Source: Branchiostoma floridae (taxonomy: Eukaryota > Chordata > Leptocardii > Amphioxiformes > Branchiostomatidae). From it: a stretch of DNA of 64,000 bases. The stretch lies in NCBI RefSeq assembly GCF_000003815.2, contig NC_049986.1, positions 10,557,086 through 10,621,085 of the forward strand, read 5' to 3'. Positions 50,095-61,599 of this stretch are shown in pieces; the first letter of the stretch is position 1; each line of letters begins with the position of its first letter. Made by a program: the position numbers and the translations under genes. Below the pieces are notes generated by a model. It did no database searches, was not told the DNA's origin, and worked only from the letters and a program-made list of their open reading frames with translations.

Positions 50095-50340
50095 ATATGG
50101 CGCAAGCTGTAACGCAACTGGTAACGCAACCCTACTGCTTGGCAATCTGGATAAAGTTCCGTACGCGTGGATCTGATCTTATTGTCAGCTCAGCTCAGTA
50201 ATGTAAGGGGTTGCTTTCGTTATTTTGGGCGATGGCGAAAACCCTTTCAGTCGTTGTATCTAAAAGAACCCAACACATGTACCTAAAAGAGTGTAGGGTG
50301 TGATCACCCGGTGTGTTTGGGCCGTCGTATAGCTGCAGGA
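50095..50340 (+). mobile_element. tRNA-headed SINE
   Basis: The head, starting ATGGCGCAAGCTGTAACGCA near 50096, contains an A-box-like block, and GCGTGGATCTGATC near 50166 is a mutated B box. Then come GTAAGGGGTTGCTTTCGTTA, AGAACCCAACACATGTACC and GTGTGATCACCCGGTGTG, which match the copy at 35.1-35.3 kb. The 64-codon minus-strand frame is not a gene. Confidence 0.55.
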
Positions 50341-50976
50341 ATAGCCATGAGATTCTACATAAAATTCCGATCTTAGAATGTAGTTGCATTTCATTTTCAT
50401 AACATGTTTTTGTGTGTGATCTATTCAGAGCCGTCCGTTTAGCTTAGCTTAATAAATTTTTAAATTTGCTGATATCATTTTAGTCAAAGATAATTTTTTA
50501 CATCTTTTTCTAACTTTGTTTAGATTTCTAATTGACATGTACATTGACTTGGCATAAAAAGTGCTGGAACTACGAGACTAGATTTCAAAATAAATTCAAA
50601 TGCAGATTTCCTTTCAGTATATGCCCATTGCTTAATATACTGATAAGCATAATACTTACATACTGTATGTTTTTAAAAGTCTTTCAAATGACAAAGAACA
50701 ATTGTATGCTTTTTATTAATGTTTTTATAGTAAAGCATCAGCTTAGACATGCATATTGAGTATGACAAACAGACATTGAATTCTAAATTAGTCTTGAATC
50801 ATAATCATTCTGTCGAGGTTGAGACGGCCAGGTCCCTTTGGGCGTTCCTCAATACCGGATCTTTGTCGTGTCAATGATCTTACTCACCGAGGCGTGTAGC
50901 CGGCAATGGCAGCGAATCGCTTCAATTGTTCCTGTCATGTAGCCGCCAACTTGTCTGTACCCCACGGGACCGCAGC

Positions 50977-51024
50977 TATAAAATAGTCGAGATATCAGAT
51001 GACATGATATCGACTACAGGTAAG
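50977..51024 (+). promoter_or_regulatory. TATA box followed by splice-donor-like sequence
   Basis: CTATAAAATAG at 50976 is a consensus TATA box, and ACAG|GTAAGAGT at 51019/51020 is a near-perfect splice donor about 40 bp downstream. The region just upstream (50815-50970) is locally CpG-richer. A start site about 30 bp after the TATA box would leave a first exon of only a dozen bases, so the pairing may be coincidental. Confidence 0.25.
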
Positions 51025-52244
51025 AGTCAATGATGAATGCATTTAGCTGCAAGTTTTTTAAGGAAGCCTGGTTTGAATTGACTGATGTTATTAGATACGG
51101 CTTGGCAGACGTTGTTTTCTTGACACTTGATTTGATTATTCGAAATGCCAATAAAACCTACCAACCACAGGATCAAATGCTACATTTGCATAAATCAGCT
51201 CTCATTTAAACGTTATTTATCTATTAGCTGCTTAACCACATGGCTTTGTTTGCCAGGCCCTTGCGTCTTTTTAGCTGCTTTGTAATCATGTCTCTCTTCA
51301 AAAGAAGCAAAATCCTGCCACGTATCGTTTTCTACCTACACAATAAACTTTTAAGTTTTCCTTTTTTCTAAACTCAAATTTGATACAGGGCTGCCTACTT
51401 CGCTAAAGTTTCCAGAGATACATTGATGTAAACTACAGATTTAGTGAGATTCGTCGATGAAGGTTAGATAGCCAGGTAATAAGATATGCCACATAACAGT
51501 AACTCAAGCAACTTGATATGATTTTGTGAGGTTGTCTGCAATGATGGCATTGTGCGTCTATGTGAGACGTTATGTCCCTGTAATATACTTCTGAAATGAA
51601 TATGCAATTGATATGCCCATGGCCATCTCCGCATTTTCAATATAGAAAAGTTGACAAGTCATCAGTATGAGGTGCCATTGCAGCAAAAATTCCCCACTCT
51701 GAAGAATCGTTCTGCATTATACAGCGGCCATCGTAGCAAATTTAATTTTCTCGGGTGAAAAGAAATTGCCAAGGGACGCGCCAGGTCAAGGCGTAAATCG
51801 GTTATAATGTTCTCCTCAAGCTTGATATGTCTTTTAGTGAGGAATTTTAGTGAGTTGTCTCGTATTATTGAGCTGCAATCATCTGTACTGTAGATATAAA
51901 TTTCGGTATAGGCATTGTAATGTATGGGCGAGATAGGGAAGTGACCGCAAAATACTCTTTGCTGTATCAAAATAAAGGCTAAATTTAGCTCTTATTCAGA
52001 TTTGTATACCAATCGTCTGGAGTTAAAGTTAATTTCAAAGTCCTTCCCGTACCAAATGATGCATAGGGCGACGCCCAATCTGTTTCTCAAGCCCTTGGCC
52101 ATATAATCACCACAGTAGGGGACTAGTCCATTTGTAGTGGTCTGCTGTTAACTAATAATTATACTCTTTCGGCAACTCTAGGTGTTAACCAGAGAACACA
52201 GTACGAATCACATTTTAAGTCTTTGGTATTCGGTCGGTACCAGA
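51025..52244. other. Intergenic
   Basis: A 102-codon minus-strand frame (51662-51970) is unrecognised. Otherwise nothing. Confidence 0.5.
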
Positions 52245-52730
52245 CAGGATTTTCATACTTCTTGTGTACCGGATCAGATTTGTATACCAGCTCTCTTCCG
52301 GTTAAACATGATTAAATTAGCATACCACCTCTCTTCCAGGTGTACATGACCAGATTTGCATACCGCCTCTCTTTAAGTTGTACATGACCAGATTTGCATA
52401 CCGCCTCTCTTTAAGTTGTACATGACCAGATTTGCATACCACCTCTTTTCCGGGTGTACATATCCAGATTTGAATACCACCTCTCTTGAATTTGCACTTG
52501 ATCACAATTGCATACAGCCTCTCGAAACGATGAACCGGACTTTAATTTGAATACAACCTCTATTACTTGTGTTCATTGACCAGTTTTGCATACCACCTCT
52601 TACCCGAGGTACCCTTGTGAACCGAAAGAAATTTGCATATCACCTCTCACCCAGAACATACATTGCCATGTGACCAAATTTGCATACCACATCTAACCCT
52701 GATGTACAGGACAAGATTTGCATATTTCCT
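52245..52730 (+). repeat. Minisatellite, about 38-bp units
   Basis: The core CCAGATTTGCATACC(A/G)CCTC recurs about a dozen times. The central units at 52350 and 52388 are exactly 38 bp apart and almost identical, while flanking units vary in length and sequence. Since 38 is not a multiple of 3, the minus-strand frame here is not a repeat protein. Confidence 0.88.
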
Positions 52731-54274
52731 TCACCCCTGAAGTGTCGAAGCAATGGCCACCAAATCCAATCATGCTTGCAATGTGGGTCTGCCAGGTCCA
52801 ATAATGCTCTTGGCACGTACGTTATATTCATCATGAGAAGTTTATCAATAAAAGCTGACAAACGAAGTGCTGGTCAGAGTTCATGCAGTTGGTGTTGGAA
52901 TTCCATCTGTCAGAACTCACGCTTGCTTATGAACTATGGACTCCTGTAGATTGATTTTATATAAATGGACTTTGCAGCAGTGGAAAAACATTGATCAAGA
53001 CCAGTTCGAAGGATATTCGTGAGGGTCCCTTATGATTAATTTCTAGTTTGGCTTTCGTGGGGGATCTCGACAATGTTCAGCTCTAGATTTAGCTTGTCTG
53101 TATTAAATCCTTCGTCTGCTTTGTTCAGTTTCCTAGTTTTAGATACATAACAAAGATTATTGTTAACGTCGATGGATGTTAGACATCCAGGTAATAAGAT
53201 TGTGTCACTGACAAAAGATGGAGGATGCCCTCTGAAATGTCCGTTTCCAAAATCATGTCCAGTTGCATGAGTAAATGTTTTTTGAAAAATTATTGTTTGT
53301 TGTTCATAATCATATTCAGTCAACAGAGGGTTGTATTTTTAAAATTCATTTATTGATCTTGCAGGGTAGTACCTTATGTTTCCAAGTAACTGATTTCAAT
53401 GGTTCTGAAACAAATCAATCAACTTTTTTGATATACGATGTTATTACTAAATGCTTTAATTTGCCGTAAGAATCTGTATAATTCGCTGACAAGCAAAAGC
53501 TAAGTGGCAGATCTGATTAAAAGGAAAAGGTCAAAGATACTGGTATTTCAAGTCGTTGAATTTGAGATATTTTATGAAATCTATTTTGTGTGGCTTGTTT
53601 TATTGTTATAATAAACTCTATCAAGAAAAGTTTATTTGACGAAAATGAAATCAGCAATAGTTTACTTGACCCTCTGTCACCTAATAATCTAAATATTAGG
53701 TAATCCATACTATCTACTAAAATACACCCCCTTTATCAGACTATACCAAACTTTGTTTATCAAAACGTTTAGCAAGAAAGTACACAATGAAGCAAATTCC
53801 CCAATGATCAACTATTCATATGGCAGATATAGAAATATATCAAAGAAGGTTTAGACATCAGAAATTCCTCCAATGATTGTAAAAGCCTTCAATGATTGTA
53901 AGAAACGTATCCCATAAATCTACAACTCAGGTAGATAAGCATTAAGAAAAGCTATAGCTACCACTGAAGTTAATATGTAGATGACATATTTTGTACCTTG
54001 TACAATTGTTGTGCAACTTTATAGGGATAACCTAATCTAACCATGCAGAACCCCTATTAGTCTGCTTGGACACGTAATACCGTTCCGCTACCTAATTTTC
54101 TTCCCCTGCCTTAGGCTATCATATTCAACCTACATGCGGGGGGAGAAGGCCATTTATCAGAAGAGGAAATCCACTTGTCCACGACCAGAGTCTTCTTTCC
54201 TAATCTTTACATGCATCTCACGAAAAGATAACAGTTTTTGAAGGGCATCTGTTTTGTTACGCAATGCCTAAGTC
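52731..54274. other. Intergenic
   Basis: Two frames near 53036-53469 on opposite strands are unrecognised. A small direct repeat, TCAATGATTGTAA-like, lies near 53870-53905. Confidence 0.5.
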
Positions 54275-54505
54275 CCCCTTTCCACTAGACGGCGATTGCG
54301 CTGCACTCTCACCGCGGCCTAAATAGGATATGTGTAGACAGTGTAGCCTTCGCTTCCACACTGGGTATATCATACAAAACGTAAAAATGTAACTGAGAAC
54401 GTTTCTTTCCTAGACTGTAGTAAGAGTTCTTTGAGCGATATGTAAAATTTTAGGTCGCAGAGAGAGCGTGGCGAGAGTGCCGTCCTAGTGAATAGGTGGT
54501 ATAGC
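54275..54505. mobile_element. Possible MITE with imperfect ends
   Basis: The left end is CCCCCTTTCCACTAGACGGC. The right end, reverse-complemented, is CACCTATTCACTAGGACGGC followed by ACTCTCGCC, which matches CACTCTCACC inside the left end. The arms are imperfect and the element is about 230 bp. A 111-codon minus-strand frame overlaps its right part but is unrecognised. Confidence 0.42.
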
Positions 54506-55431
54506 CGTAAATTCAAACTCCGCACTATGAGTCGAAAGGTGCAAAGCAGGCGATGTCTGATTGACACAAAGTAAATTCTTTTAACCTGTATATTCCGTTG
54601 CAAAACAGAACTGGTTGTGCAAATCGTCCCGGAAAGAACCAGGGGTGTTGACTGCTTGTGTGGTGTAACCTCTGTGACATACGGCGTGAGTGTTCCGCAT
54701 TTCAATACCGTGTCCTAGATACAGTTAACAACAACAAACCGCCTGCAACAGACTTAAAAAGGCTTTGGGAATACTTTCATGCACACACACCAACGCAACA
54801 ACCGTGTTATTGCAACTTTTATGTTTGAAAGCAAGTGAATGTTGACCTTTTTTTGAATTCTTTAGAAATCTGTATGTAGTCTCAGTCTCAAAGAAGAGAA
54901 GATAGTAGTACCCCTCACGACACGACACAGTTTAAATGTTCTTAGATCTTTATTGGGTCAGCTATGTACAGAAGCAGTCGCCAGTATTGGCAGTCGTCTG
55001 ACCCTTAGGTCAAGAAAGACTGATACGTTTTCACCGCAATGAGTACAGTTTGACCTACAGACAGAGCCACATAACGTGTTATTTTCAGTCGATGTATTCA
55101 TGGTAGCCTTTAACTCTTACACATTTTGTGGCGAAATTCTTGCATAGGTGGTATTACTGGCTCCACACAGCATTGAAAGGTCAGTTGAGGTAAAGTGTAC
55201 TTACAAAGGAATAAAGAACAAGCCACGTGCCCTGTGACTTTTGTAGCAATCTTTTTGTCTAAACCCTATAGTCAACTTTGCCGGTAAATCTTTGGATACG
55301 AGTCATTACGTGTCGTGTTTTTTTGTGTTTGAGGAGAGCCAAGCCTTGAGCTTTTAACAAAGCCCACTGCATTAACTGAAAAGAACAGTGGTTCTTCACG
55401 GCGCAAGAGGATCATATCTGTCTGGCATTGC
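54506..55431. other. Intergenic
   Basis: No feature is recognised. Confidence 0.5.
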
Positions 55432-55545
55432 AGCTTGTATTGTTCAGTACAGACCTGGTTTCTTACGCCATAAGGGGATACATTGGTATGCAGTATAATA
55501 CAAACAAAATTCCCCCTCACTCAACGATCTGGTGGCCCACGGACT
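55432..55545 (+). mobile_element. SINE tail fragment, left copy
   Basis: This contains GGGGATACATTGGTATGCAG, then TATAATACAAACAAAATTCC and GGTGGCCCACGGACTATA. The GGTATGCA..AATACAAAC part is the same tail as in the copies at 7.6 and 23.8 kb. It is repeated at 55735-55806 on the other side of an inverted-repeat element. Confidence 0.55.
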
Positions 55546-55556
55546 ATACGCAGTAT

Positions 55557-55734
55557 ATACTGCAAATGCATTTAAGTTCGCGGGGATTTTATTTCGCGGT
55601 AGTTTTAAGTTTTGGTAGCATCAATGTACTGTAGTCTCTTACTTCCATGGAGAATTTTTGCGGTGGTTTTAAATTCGCGGTGAAGCGGCCACCTGCGAAT
55701 TAAACCACCGCGAAAGTTTCTGCATTTACAGTAT
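55557..55734. mobile_element. Small inverted-repeat element (MITE), CGCGGT-rich
   Basis: The left end ATACTGCAAATGCATTTAAG and the reverse complement of the right end ATACTGTAAATGCAGAAACT match over about 30 bp with a few differences. Inside are repeated TTCGCGG / CCGCGAA motifs on both strands. The length is about 178 bp and there is no ORF. The outer TA dinucleotides would suit a Tc1/mariner-type target, but the family is not certain. Confidence 0.7.
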
Positions 55735-55806
55735 GTTGGTGTGCAGTATAATACAAACAAGATGCTCCCCTCCCTCAACGACCTGTTGGCCCAAGGGCTA
55801 TAGAAT
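55735..55806 (+). mobile_element. SINE tail fragment, right copy
   Basis: GTTGGTGTGCAGTATAATAC, then AAACAAGATGCTCCCCTCCC and CAACGACCTGTTGGCCCAAG, is a diverged direct repeat of the left copy at about 55478-55545. Confidence 0.55.
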
Positions 55807-57457
55807 ATAGTTAGTTTGGTTTGGTTTGAGAAAGAGATAAATGTATTAGATGAATGCCCTTTTTTTTCTTATTTGTCCTTTGAGGCGTTAAAATCCAATA
55901 ACAAACACAATGATCTGGGACACTGTAAAAAAGGGATTAGAACATTTGTGAGGAATTGGGTTGAATCATCACCATTTGTCTTCAGAAACTCACGAGGAAC
56001 GCTTATTTTCTAATAATCGATAACAGAGGTAGTTTGACTTGTCTGAATCAATTTGTGAAATTGCAAAGTATTCAACACATGTAACTTAAGTTAACAAAGA
56101 AACGAATTAATATCTATTCATCTTTCTAGGGAGGCTTTTTCTTTCGAGGTGCATAGTTCTGTGAGGCCTTAATCTAAATAGACTTGTTACCATAGAGGCA
56201 AGGGAGTTAAAAAAATGGTTTCATTGCAATAATTAAGCATTCGGGAGTAACAAGTAATATCAGATACAACAGATTGTGACATCAACAAGAGGGGCTAACA
56301 TTTCATTGTGATGTACTATTAGCCTGTCTGTTTTTGTATGTTTTAGTGAAGTTCAACGTAAAATGAAAGACAGTGACAAATAGGCTCGTTCTCACTTTTG
56401 AGTCCGTAGCGAAACTAATTGTGGGCAATATATTAAATGTGAAGACCCCTACAATATAAACAAAACAAAACAAGACTCTGAATAAATATACATATCAAGA
56501 CAATGGCCGAGATAAGAAATGATAACACTTTAGGGGTCTTTACCTTTGACATATTACCCACAGTTCCTGTCGCAGCGCTTGCGTTGTCGGAAGTTTGTAA
56601 GGGCTTAATGAAACCTAGTCAGATGGTCTCTTAGTCATTGTGAGGCAATGGAAACCAGTAATTATAATCAAAATGTTCTTTACATGATTATAGCTCTTCA
56701 ATGAAAAAAGGCATTCGAAATTTTCTGTATAAACACTGAAACTTGTCAATGAGATCTTGGAACTCTTATTTAATGTTATTAAAGAGAACAAATTTTGCAA
56801 CCCACCTGTGACGATAGTACACCTTTATCCACTGGTAAACTTTACATATTTATATAACACGGATATTTAGGGATACTAAGATGACGGACAGTGGTTTAAA
56901 ACTGCAATGTAGTATTTTAAACCTTCGTTCGTCGAACCAATATCACGAATAAAGCTTCAGTAGCAGTTACCAAATTAAACTTTTTGGTAACTACATTTCC
57001 TATACCATAGATTTGTTGAATGAAGTTTAGATTTGTCTAATGAATTTTTCACCGATATAATTATAGAACTACAAATCTAAAAGACATTTTTGTGGTACAA
57101 GTATGAATGCGTATACATTACTAGTTTGTATGTATTGCCAGATGAAATTTATTTTGACGTTACCCGAAAGAGACAGTTGGAATTAAAGTGTCAATAAGAT
57201 TTATAGAGCAAAACGAAACCAGCTACATGAAATATTACTGTACAGAATCAGAACATGATGTAGTTATATATCATAACTTTTGGTATATGACAAATGATAC
57301 ACTTATAGACAAATATGTTTACACCTCGCAGATATTAAAGTTATCTTTGCATTGTCTATGGATACATTTAATTTATTTATCTATTGTGATTAACTGCATT
57401 TTTAGAAGGACTGATAAAACAAGTGGCAATACCCTAAAAGTACTTTGGTTGGTAGAT
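55807..57457. other. Intergenic up to the gap
   Basis: The open frame at 57188 that enters the gap has no reverse-transcriptase motif and cannot be tied to the LINE beyond it. Confidence 0.45.
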
Positions 57458-57557
57458 NNNNNNNNNNNNNNNNNNNNNNNNNNNNNNNNNNNNNNNNNNN
57501 NNNNNNNNNNNNNNNNNNNNNNNNNNNNNNNNNNNNNNNNNNNNNNNNNNNNNNNNN
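57458..57557. other. Assembly gap, 100 N
   Basis: A 100-N placeholder that removes the upstream part of the LINE whose C-terminus begins at 57558. Confidence 0.98.
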
Positions 57558-57836
57558 GATAACCGCACTCCTCTAGAACAACGAATATGTAGATACTGCA
57601 TCATAGATAGTTTAGAAGACGACGATCATTTTGTAGTAGAATGTAGTTGTACAAAGAAAGAGAGAGCTGAACTCTACAGACTAATAGAACCCATGTTCCC
57701 GCACTTCATACATCTAAGTAATATAGACAAATTTATATTCCTTATGAATCTAGACAAACCTTTACTTATAAAGCATATCTGTTCTTACATTTTCAATATC
57801 ACAAAGAAACGAGAAGAAGCCGAATGTACGCAGTAG
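57558..57836 (+). pseudogene. Non-LTR retrotransposon (LINE) ORF2, C-terminal end
   Basis: Directly after the assembly gap the plus strand encodes 92 residues and a stop. The segment RICRYC followed by EDDDHFVVEC gives a CxxC...H...C pattern, the cysteine/histidine motif seen at the C-terminus of many LINE polyproteins after the reverse transcriptase domain. It continues with KERAELYRLIEPMFPHF, typical of this region. The 5' part is lost in or before the gap: the sequence left of it (57188-57457) is open for 90 codons but does not resemble reverse transcriptase. I cannot assign a clade with confidence. Confidence 0.78.
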
Positions 57837-57958
57837 ATTACGATCCTTGAGTAGTGTAGATTCATTGTATCATTATATCATGTTGTATCATTTGTTGTGA
57901 CCTATACTAAACCCAGTGGGTATGAATGTACAATAAAGGCCTTCATTCATTCATATAT
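57837..57958 (+). mobile_element. LINE 3' untranslated tail
   Basis: This follows the LINE stop codon. It contains the polyadenylation-like ACAATAAAGG at about 57931 and ends in CATT repeats (CATTCATTCAT), as expected for the 3' terminus of a LINE whose reverse transcriptase recognises a short tandem tail. Host sequence resumes after it. Confidence 0.65.
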
Positions 57959-60540
57959 TAGGACGTTAGGACCACTGAGTTCTGTTCCCAACACCCTGCC
58001 TAGTGGCACACTACACATGACACAAATAAGGTTTTATTGCATTAGATAGATTCAACTTAGCTGGTGTTGATGGATGTAAATTATACAACAATCATTCCAT
58101 TTTGCTAGACGTGCCTCAATGACATCATATGGCTTCTGAACAAAAATGAAAGCATGCGTTTTATAGGAGTGTTAAGTTTTTATCACAGGCGATTTTTCAC
58201 ATCTTATCATTGATGGAGTAAGTGTCAGAAAACAAACATAATGAGCCATATCTTTATTTTCCTATTTGCAATTTCTTTCGGTAAGGAATGGACCAGTAGG
58301 CGCAAAGGCATATAGTTTTAGATCGTCAACATGGCGTATAATGAAGGCCTAAAGCTGTAATAACATGGTACAAAGGATTTTAATGAGGTGATATATTTAG
58401 ACACATAAAATTAAGGTACACTTGTTGGAATGTCTACATAAGATCTTCTCCGTACAAAATATATTATTTCAAACTATTCCTTCTTTGACTTCTGAATCAT
58501 TCAATATTTTCTCTTTTAAGTAAACTTTTTATCGTACCATACATCCGGTTAATAGAGTTTCACACAGACCAGTTATGGTGTGCAAAAAGTTTTTGTACTC
58601 GTATCCTGTCATCTAAACTTCTTCCATCTAACTCAAGAAGCCCAAAACAAAAACAACGGGAGTTATGCTTCAGTACCAAAGTCCAAATTCAGAGTGTCTA
58701 GTATTGTCATTGATATCCCCACTACCCGACAACATACCACACCACTCCCAATGGAATTTATGCTGACCATTAATATGCAGAAACACAAGCAGACGGGCAA
58801 ACACAGACACACACGCAGACGAACCGAAAACAAAACCCCGCATTTTTTCAATGAGGCAAACATGACAAACAGTGGCTTAATCTACCATAACGGCCAGTGG
58901 CTCGAAGTGTAAACTAACGGTATCTTACATATCGACGTAAGCTCGATAAAATGTAAACTAATTCTAATTTCCAACCATCGAATTTTTCAGACGAATGCTT
59001 TCAACCAGCTCCGAGTGCGGTCTTATCAAGGACATCGTATTCACTGGTAATTTATATAGATGGCCCTTTGTTCCCAATCCCTGATTAGTTTTCGAAGCTA
59101 ACAAGGAGAAATAATTAAAATCAGCAGGGATATCGGTCACGGCTTTCTTTTTTTTTCACTAACAGTCACTGTGTTGGAAGCATGGACATATATATAAATT
59201 ATAGCTGTAAAAGACCTTCGAGATGTTTTGCATTAGTGATGATTGGAGTTGTAGATTTGTTATATAATCCACAGAGACAAGTTGATTAGGGGTTCAATGA
59301 GTCAATCTATTTTGACCTCAATAGGGAAATTTCATTATCCTATTTCGGCAGCGCGGGGCATTGACTTATCGTGTCTTATAGGAAGAGATCTAGATACATT
59401 CAGATATAAAAGATCGTCACTGTCTGTCCTACATTCTTCACAAATATGGATCTCCCTTTTTATCTTTTTTTCACACAAAGTTTGAATATATACATGTTTA
59501 ATTCAATCAAGTTCAGTTGTGTTGATTCATTTCATTTTTCAATCAATATTGAACTGTAATTTTCAACACAAGAAACTGGCCGTAGATAATTTTCCAATCG
59601 CCAAACTTTTAGTCTTGATTACATCTTTTCAACCATCCTTCAACAGAGACGGGGGGCACCATAGCATTTCTGCAACTCAACCCATGATCCACTGCTCACC
59701 GAGTCAGTGATTAGTCTACATAACGTGCCGTCACAGAAATATTGGATTCCTCACTGCGAAACAAAGAATGGAGTTTTTAGACATTTCTCCATTTTGCAAT
59801 TATGACTTTGATTCAAGGAATGTACATGTCATACATAGTGTTGTTACAAAATTACACTACGTCAGCGGTTAATCATTACACGACGAGAACACTTTCAAGT
59901 TTTGATTATGTTGCAATGATTTAACTTAAAGTTTTATTGTTCTGCTCCTGGTTGAATCATTCGTATCGAAATTGGATTTTACGAAAAGGAACCCATCCTT
60001 TGCATATGGTAGATGGTATAATCAGTTGGATAGGCAGCTCAGCCTGAAGGAACCATTTAACGTGACACAAAACAGGGACAGATGGTGGGATGTTCAGAAT
60101 GCCAAGTGTGAACCACCCAATATGTGCGGAATTAATTAGAAATGCCGTTCAAAACCGACGTGCACATGACATATATGATGATACCAAAGTTTTAGACAAG
60201 ATTAGAATTATTTCATCACACAGATTCTTAATAAAAGGGAGGGAATGGACCATACAATGGAATATAGGCTGATTTTTGTATTGGCCATAAGTTATTGGCC
60301 TCATCAAGAAGTAGAATGCACATTATATATAATTTAATTTAATTTCATAGCAAAATTATAAAATAGGATTCCCTCTGTCAAGGACAACCATTCCTATTCA
60401 CCGATAGGGTTGCATGTAATTTTGAACATCGTATAAAGTCAATATTTACACTGTTGTTTGCTCGTTGATATTAACTAAAAGATAGCGTCATCCCCACATT
60501 TTATCTTGTTTGATTTTTAAGAGATAGTAAAGTAAAGGGG
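57959..60540. other. Intergenic
   Basis: A 60-codon frame at 60090-60272, followed by ATTGGCCTCATCAAGAAGTA near 60295, faintly resembles a LINE 3' end but lacks a diagnostic motif. Nothing else is recognised. Confidence 0.4.
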
Positions 60541-60624
60541 TTATGATATATCACATTTACCGTAAAAGGGCATATTCATGTGTATTTCAACACATGATCA
60601 TTTACGGTATAGGTACGATATAAG
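60541..60624. repeat. Nested palindrome (hairpin)
   Basis: The outer stem TACCGTAAA (60558-60566) pairs with TTTACGGTA (60601-60609). Inside it, CATGTGT (60577-60583) pairs with ACACATG (60590-60596) around a 6-nt loop. Weaker pairing (GATATATCAC versus GTACGATATA) extends the outer arms. It could be a tiny palindromic MITE or a structured RNA. Confidence 0.55.
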
Positions 60625-61599
60625 GTTACTTCTAATATTGAAGGTAAATTCATCCGTTACGAAACGTACACTTCGAGGAAGCTGTTGATTTATTACATGC
60701 TACTCTAAAAAGCAGATGAATCAAACATGACTTATTACGCATATTTCTTTAGCAAGACGTCCGTTGAGTCTAGTTAGAAACAGTTAATGTGGCAACATAA
60801 GCCGAGGACGTTTTATGAATCAATCAACGGATATACAGCAACATTTTCCACGAATCGGGTTTTCAAAAGTTGCAACAGAAACAATAACTCTCAACGTATC
60901 TACAAGATAAGAAGTCACCTGAAAGTGTATAAGTCTTCTATCTCAACTCTTGTACCATTACCAGGATAAGTCTTTAGTTTAAAAGCAGTAAAAATACAAC
61001 AGCCAATCTTTACCTGCCTCTTGAGGACACCGCAATACGTTGTTAAAGATCCAATCGGCAACTTTTAATTAGAAATTAAGGCGACTGTTCCCGGTCTATC
61101 TCCCTCAAATCTGCGTAACGTGGCCGTTGGGAATCTAGTTGTCAGATCTGCATAACCCGGCCATTGCAATAGAAAACCCTCTCACGAGAGCTGCAGACAA
61201 TGTCAGCTATGGCAGCTCTCACTGACATGATCCTCATCGTTATCTACATAAAATCCTCACCAGAGATCGTTTACCATATGTTAAACTGTCTTTTCTTGCC
61301 AGCAGGATATAAAGATATGCCCGAATGCGCAACACAGGTCGAAAGGTCGGAGATGTAAAAGCGAAACCACTTTAAACGATGAAAGTTCCTACCTCTCCCA
61401 TCTAGGCGGCTTGATAATGTTTCTATGTCAAGCTCCATGGGACTATTTTGCGTTGCCCTGTCTTTTTAGAAAGAAAATAACACTTAAATAAGGTCTTTTC
61501 CACCGAGGCCTTGCTATTGGTTATTTGAAGAAGAGTTTTGATGGAGAGTTAATGATTGATTGAAGATCCGATAGGCTTTTCCAAACGGCTAGCCACTCT
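60625..61599. other. Intergenic, distal upstream of the LRR gene
   Basis: Two short blocks (ATCTGCGTAACGTGGCCGTT near 61109 and ATCTGCATAACCCGGCCATT near 61146) form a 37-bp near-repeat. No gene is seen. Confidence 0.45.

Noticed and set aside
52317-52505. Possible repeat protein on the minus strand with recurring GGMQIW-like motif
   Set aside because: The DNA unit is 38 bp, so the frame shifts at each unit and the apparent motif is a minisatellite by-product.
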